Origin: Thiomonas intermedia
GTDB taxonomy: Bacteria > Pseudomonadota > Gammaproteobacteria > Burkholderiales > Burkholderiaceae_C
DNA length: 64,000 nucleotides
Reading direction: 5' to 3'
NCBI RefSeq assembly: GCF_002028405.1
Contig: NZ_CP020046.1
Location: 1,488,001 to 1,552,000 of the forward strand
Part shown: positions 61,178 to 64,000 of the stretch, one piece after another
Layout: the number at the start of each line of letters is the position of its first letter
How positions within the stretch are numbered: position 1 is the first letter of the stretch
Program-made: the position numbers and the translations under genes
Notes under the pieces: generated by a model
Databases searched by the model: none
What the model saw: only the letters and a program-made list of their open reading frames with translations
Told to the model about the DNA's origin: nothing

Positions 61178-61909
61178 TCAGGCCGGCGCCGTCGCGCGGG
61201 CCTGCCTGGCCAGATCGACCAGGGCGGCGCGGGCAGAGGGCGCGTCGAGCACGGCCTCGGCAAAGGTGAAGCGCAGCACATGGCCGTCGGCGCGCACGTC
61301 GAAGCCGTCGCAGTCGATCCCGATCATGGCCGCGTCGAGAACCTCCACGCCATGCACATGGCGGCAGTATTCGCGCAGGTTGTGCGCGTGGTCGGCATTC
61401 ATGTGCGCGAGGATGCCGTCTTCGGCCTCGGCCAGCGCGGGCGCGGCGGGCGGGGCGTAGCGCTCGGGGCGGATCCAGTGGATCTTGCCGAAGCCGCCGA
61501 TGAAGCGCACGTCTTCCACCCGCAAGCGATAGAAATGAAAGTCGTGCATGGCGAAATAGCCCTCGGCCTGTGGCAGGTAGCGCAGATAACGTGCGCCGAA
61601 TGCGGTCTTGTCGGGCAATGGCTCGGCCCGCGCCACCAGGGTGACGCGGCCAGCGGCCTGCATGTCTTCGGTGCAGGGGTGCACGATCAGGCTCACCCGC
61701 GGATCGGCCACGATGTTCTTGGTGTGCTCGGCCAGGGTGGAGATGAGAATGACAGGATGACCCTCGTGATCGAGCACATAGGGCGACACCGAGCCGAAGG
61801 GAAAACCGCCCAGCCGCTTCGACAGCGTGGACAGCACGCCGTTCTGATGCTGGCGCACAAACAGTCGGGCCTCCTGGCCCAGGGCAAGCGCGTGTTCGGT
61901 ATCCGCCAT
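61178..61909 (-). CDS. HugZ-like FMN/haem-binding fold protein
   Basis: A 243-residue protein with an N-terminal pyridoxamine-phosphate-oxidase-like split barrel (about residues 10-150, with GVLSTLSKRLGGFPFGSVSPY and GGFGKIHWI) and a C-terminal DUF2470 domain (about 160-240, with HMNADHAHNLREYCRH). This architecture is that of HugZ-type proteins, some of which degrade or bind haem. No iron-uptake genes lie nearby, so the role is uncertain. GAGGCGATC precedes the ATG. Confidence 0.85.
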   Translation of the reverse strand: MADTEHALALGQEARLFVRQHQNGVLSTLSKRLGGFPFGSVSPYVLDHEGHPVILISTLAEHTKNIVADPRVSLIVHPCTEDMQAAGRVTLVARAEPLPDKTAFGARYLRYLPQAEGYFAMHDFHFYRLRVEDVRFIGGFGKIHWIRPERYAPPAAPALAEAEDGILAHMNADHAHNLREYCRHVHGVEVLDAAMIGIDCDGFDVRADGHVLRFTFAEAVLDAPSARAALVDLARQARATAPA

Positions 61910-61957
61910 GATGATCGCCTCGAAATGAATCGTTGGAGCCGCGCGACGCCGCAGGGT

Positions 61958-63328
61958 TCAACCGTGCGGGTTCTGCACGTCGCGGGCCTGAATGGTGTCG
62001 CGCAGCCCGTAGATCAGCACCACGCCCGGCACCGCCGCCGCCACGGTGAACAAATAGAAGTGCGGCCAGCCCAGCGCCTCCACCAGATAGCCCGTGGCCG
62101 GGCCGACATAGACCCGCCCTACCGCCGACAGCGCCGACAGCAGCGCGAACTGCGTGGCGGAGAAACGCACATCGCACAGCGCCGACAACAGCGCGACGAA
62201 CGCCGCCGTGCCCATGCCGCCGGTGAAGTTCTCCACCCCCACCGCCAGCCCCATGAGCAGCAGGCTCTGCGGCGACACCGCCAGCACCCAGTAGGCCAGA
62301 TTCGACACGCCCTGCAACACGCCGAACAGCAGCAGCGCCCGCCACAGCCCCAGCCGCGCCTGCAAGGCCCCGCCCAGGAGGGCGCCGACGATGGTCGCCG
62401 CCAGCCCCATGCTCTTGTTCATCAGGCCCACGTCGGCGGGGCTGAATCCCACGCCGCGGATCAGAAAGGTGGTGGACAGCGCCCCGGCGAACGCATCGCC
62501 CAGCTTGTAGAACACGATGGCCAGCAGCAAGACCCAGGCCCCCTTGCGGCTGAAAAATTCCTGCAGCGGTTCGACCACGGCCTGGCGCAAGGTGCGCGGC
62601 GGCTGGACATGCACCGGCGGGCGCGGCGCCCACAGCGTGACCAGGGTCAGCCCCAGCATGAGGGCCGCCATGAGGGCGTAGATGCCGCGCCAACCCGTCA
62701 CATCGGTTGCGAGCCACAGCGCCAGTCCGCCAGAGACGATCATCGCCAGCCGGTAGCCCAGGACCAGCACCGCGGCCCCGGCGCTGCGCTCGGCCGCGGG
62801 CAGCATATCGGTGCGATAAGCATCGATCACGATGTCTTGCGAGGCGGAGAAGAAGGCCACGCCCACGGCCAGAAGCAGCAGCGGCACCGCACGCGCGCTG
62901 GCCGCGTCCACCCCCAGCGCCTGCGCCGCATGCACCAGGCCCGGCCAGGCCGCCGCCTGATCGGGGCCGGGTACGCCGACGAACGCCATCAGGCCCAGCG
63001 TGGCCGCGAGCAGCAGTTGCGCGAGCAGCAGCCAGCCGCGACGGCGCCCCAGCCAGCGCCCCCAGAACGGCACCGCGAAACGATCCATCGCGGGCGACCA
63101 GAGGAACTTGAACACATAGGCCTGACCGACCAGGGTGGCAAAGCCGATGGCCTTCAGACTCAGGCCCTCCACCGTCAGCCAGGCCTGCAAGGTGCCCGCG
63201 GTCAGCGCCAGCGGCAGGCCCGACGAAAACCCGAGCAGCAGAATGGCGGCGATGCGGCGGTTGCCGAAGACCGCCCAGGCCGAGACGGCGGGCGGCGTGT
63301 CGTTCATGGATTCTGCGGGAGTGGACAT
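61958..63328 (-). CDS. ampG: AmpG-type muropeptide permease
   Basis: A 456-residue major facilitator with about 12 to 14 hydrophobic helices. It matches AmpG, which imports anhydromuropeptides for cell-wall recycling, in FSSGLPLALTAGTLQAWLTVEG near residue 37 and in ASQDIVIDAYRTDML near residue 160. The C-terminal GGMGTAAFVALLSALCD block is present. A second in-frame ATG (residue 8) is an alternative start. No beta-lactamase or ampR gene lies near. Confidence 0.92.
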   Translation of the reverse strand: MSTPAESMNDTPPAVSAWAVFGNRRIAAILLLGFSSGLPLALTAGTLQAWLTVEGLSLKAIGFATLVGQAYVFKFLWSPAMDRFAVPFWGRWLGRRRGWLLLAQLLLAATLGLMAFVGVPGPDQAAAWPGLVHAAQALGVDAASARAVPLLLLAVGVAFFSASQDIVIDAYRTDMLPAAERSAGAAVLVLGYRLAMIVSGGLALWLATDVTGWRGIYALMAALMLGLTLVTLWAPRPPVHVQPPRTLRQAVVEPLQEFFSRKGAWVLLLAIVFYKLGDAFAGALSTTFLIRGVGFSPADVGLMNKSMGLAATIVGALLGGALQARLGLWRALLLFGVLQGVSNLAYWVLAVSPQSLLLMGLAVGVENFTGGMGTAAFVALLSALCDVRFSATQFALLSALSAVGRVYVGPATGYLVEALGWPHFYLFTVAAAVPGVVLIYGLRDTIQARDVQNPHG

Positions 63329-63394
63329 CGGGCGAGGCAGGCAAGGGACCAGGGCGCAGGATAACCAGCCCGCCGATCAACCCTGCGTCATCTC

Positions 63395-63443
63395 ATGAGA
63401 AAACGCCGGGCCGTCCCAAGTTTTCTCATCCCCCTCGGGGGGC
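63395..63443 (-). repeat. Dispersed palindromic repeat, copy B
   Basis: ATGAGAAAAC at 63395-63404 and GTTTTCTCAT at 63420-63429 form a perfect 10-bp inverted repeat with a 15-nt GC-rich centre, followed by a CCCCCTCGGGGGG segment. On the minus strand it matches the repeat at 18152-18202. It lies between ampG and the short hypothetical gene. Confidence 0.75.
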
Positions 63444-63457
63444 CTGACGCGAATGTG

Positions 63458-63778
63458 TCAGGCATGGGGGCGCACGGTCGGCAGTGGCCAGCCCAGCAAC
63501 TCCGCCAGCCGGCTGACCACCCACTGCGCTTCCGCCGCGTTCACGCCGGAGTCGGGCGTGCACAGCCCGCGCCATACCCGCGACAACACATCGTCGTCGG
63601 TGACGTGCAGGCTGGACTTGATCTCGGCGGCGTGCTCGGTCAGCATCGTGGCGAGGTCTTCGCAAAACTCGTAGCGCGCGGTGATGACCTCGCGCGGCGC
63701 GCTGGGGCGGGTGCGGTGCGGCACCAGGTAGAGCGCGAGGAACGAGGGCGGAATGACGAGCTGGGAGTCGTCGGCCAT
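63458..63778 (-). CDS. Hypothetical protein
   Basis: A 106-residue soluble protein with no signal peptide or membrane segment. It starts MADDSQLVIPPSFLALYL, is mostly helical in its second half, and has single cysteines in YEFCEDL and RGLCTPD. I do not recognise the family. The ATG overlaps the stop codon of the upstream aldo/keto reductase gene (TGATG), so the two are translationally coupled. Confidence 0.65.
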   Translation of the reverse strand: MADDSQLVIPPSFLALYLVPHRTRPSAPREVITARYEFCEDLATMLTEHAAEIKSSLHVTDDDVLSRVWRGLCTPDSGVNAAEAQWVVSRLAELLGWPLPTVRPHA

Positions 63779-64000
63779 CACTCGAACCCGACCACGGGAT
63801 GCGGTTGATACGGCGCCTCCAGCGCCGCGCGTTCATCGGCGCTGAGCACGATCGACAAGGCGGCCACGGCGTCGAGCAGATGCTGTGGCCTGGACGCGCC
63901 GACGATGGGCGCCGTCACGCCGGGTGTGCCCAGCAGCCAGGCCAGCGCGATCTGCGCCCGCGGCACGCCGCGGCGTGCCGCCACTTCGGCCAGGGCCTGC
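63778..64000 (-). CDS. Aldo/keto reductase, C-terminal part (cut by window edge)
   Basis: The last 73 residues of an aldo/keto reductase; the rest lies beyond the right edge. The visible part contains GVPRAQIALAWLLGTPGVTAPIVGASRPQHL, the family's C-terminal cofactor-binding block (GASR), and ends PYQPHPVVGFE. The catalytic tetrad lies outside the window. The stop overlaps the next gene's start. Confidence 0.88.
   Translation of the reverse strand, partial: QALAEVAARRGVPRAQIALAWLLGTPGVTAPIVGASRPQHLLDAVAALSIVLSADERAALEAPYQPHPVVGFE

Noticed and set aside
61091-63364. 757-codon plus-strand frame opposite HugZ-like and ampG genes
   Set aside because: Gln/Arg/His-rich shadow spanning two well-supported minus-strand genes.
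1-64000. CRISPR arrays, insertion sequences, prophage or integron elements
   Set aside because: No regularly spaced direct repeats, transposase, integrase or phage structural genes were seen.

Overview
The window looks like chromosome from a sulfur-oxidising betaproteobacterium of the order Burkholderiales, most probably Thiomonas or a close relative. The evidence is GC-rich coding sequence, the Burkholderiales-type order rsmB / DUF4390 gene / ntrY / ntrX, and a concentration of periplasmic sulfur-oxidation genes: a TsdB-TsdA thiosulfate dehydrogenase pair, a covalent flavocytochrome c sulfide dehydrogenase (fccAB) with two exported DsrE-family proteins, and an exported rhodanese. The genus is inferred from family resemblance; no search was run. 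I see no insertion sequence, prophage, CRISPR array or rRNA operon.

Layout. 0.1-6.7 kb: a NarL/FixJ response regulator, then phoH-ybeY-lnt (no corC between them), a DUF2784 membrane protein, an exported TlpA-like thioredoxin and an MFS permease. 6.7-9.1 kb: tsdA and tsdB with a YidB-like protein, all on the minus strand. 9.2-13.8 kb: proA, a small membrane protein, exported DsrE-like protein 1, fccA, fccB, a terminator and exported DsrE-like protein 2. 13.8-19.2 kb: rsmB, DUF4390, ntrY, ntrX and tRNA-Phe. 19.2-27.1 kb: an amidase, an unassigned polytopic membrane protein, ubiC, a dienelactone hydrolase-like protein, and divergent metR/metE with a MetR box. 27.3-33.2 kb: a DUF1631 protein, then a molybdate/tungstate-type ABC transporter with a one-domain ModE-like regulator.

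33.2-40.3 kb: a DUF3108 protein, a ClC channel/antiporter in a low-GC patch, an MHS-family permease, the exported rhodanese and mscL. 40.3-44.9 kb: a three-gene signalling operon made of an OmpR-type regulator, a LysM/FecR periplasmic protein and a CHASE2 histidine kinase. 45.1-51.2 kb: tamA and tamB. 51.3-55.1 kb: a PuuD-like amidotransferase, then an SsuABC/TauABC-type transporter, separated by a gap that is almost entirely one long imperfect palindrome. 55.3-58.4 kb: a TctDE-like two-component system and a dihaem cytochrome c peroxidase. 58.7-64.0 kb: small membrane proteins, a glutathione transferase, a HugZ-like protein, AmpG, a short hypothetical protein and the end of an aldo/keto reductase.

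How the genes may work together (inference): TsdA and FccAB would oxidise thiosulfate and sulfide in the periplasm and pass electrons to c-type cytochromes (TsdB, FccA). The two exported DsrE-like proteins and the rhodanese would handle the sulfane sulfur. Molybdate uptake would supply molybdoenzymes. The most notable non-coding items are the long palindrome at 52.1-52.3 kb and a dispersed repeat present in two near-identical copies at 18.2 and 63.4 kb.
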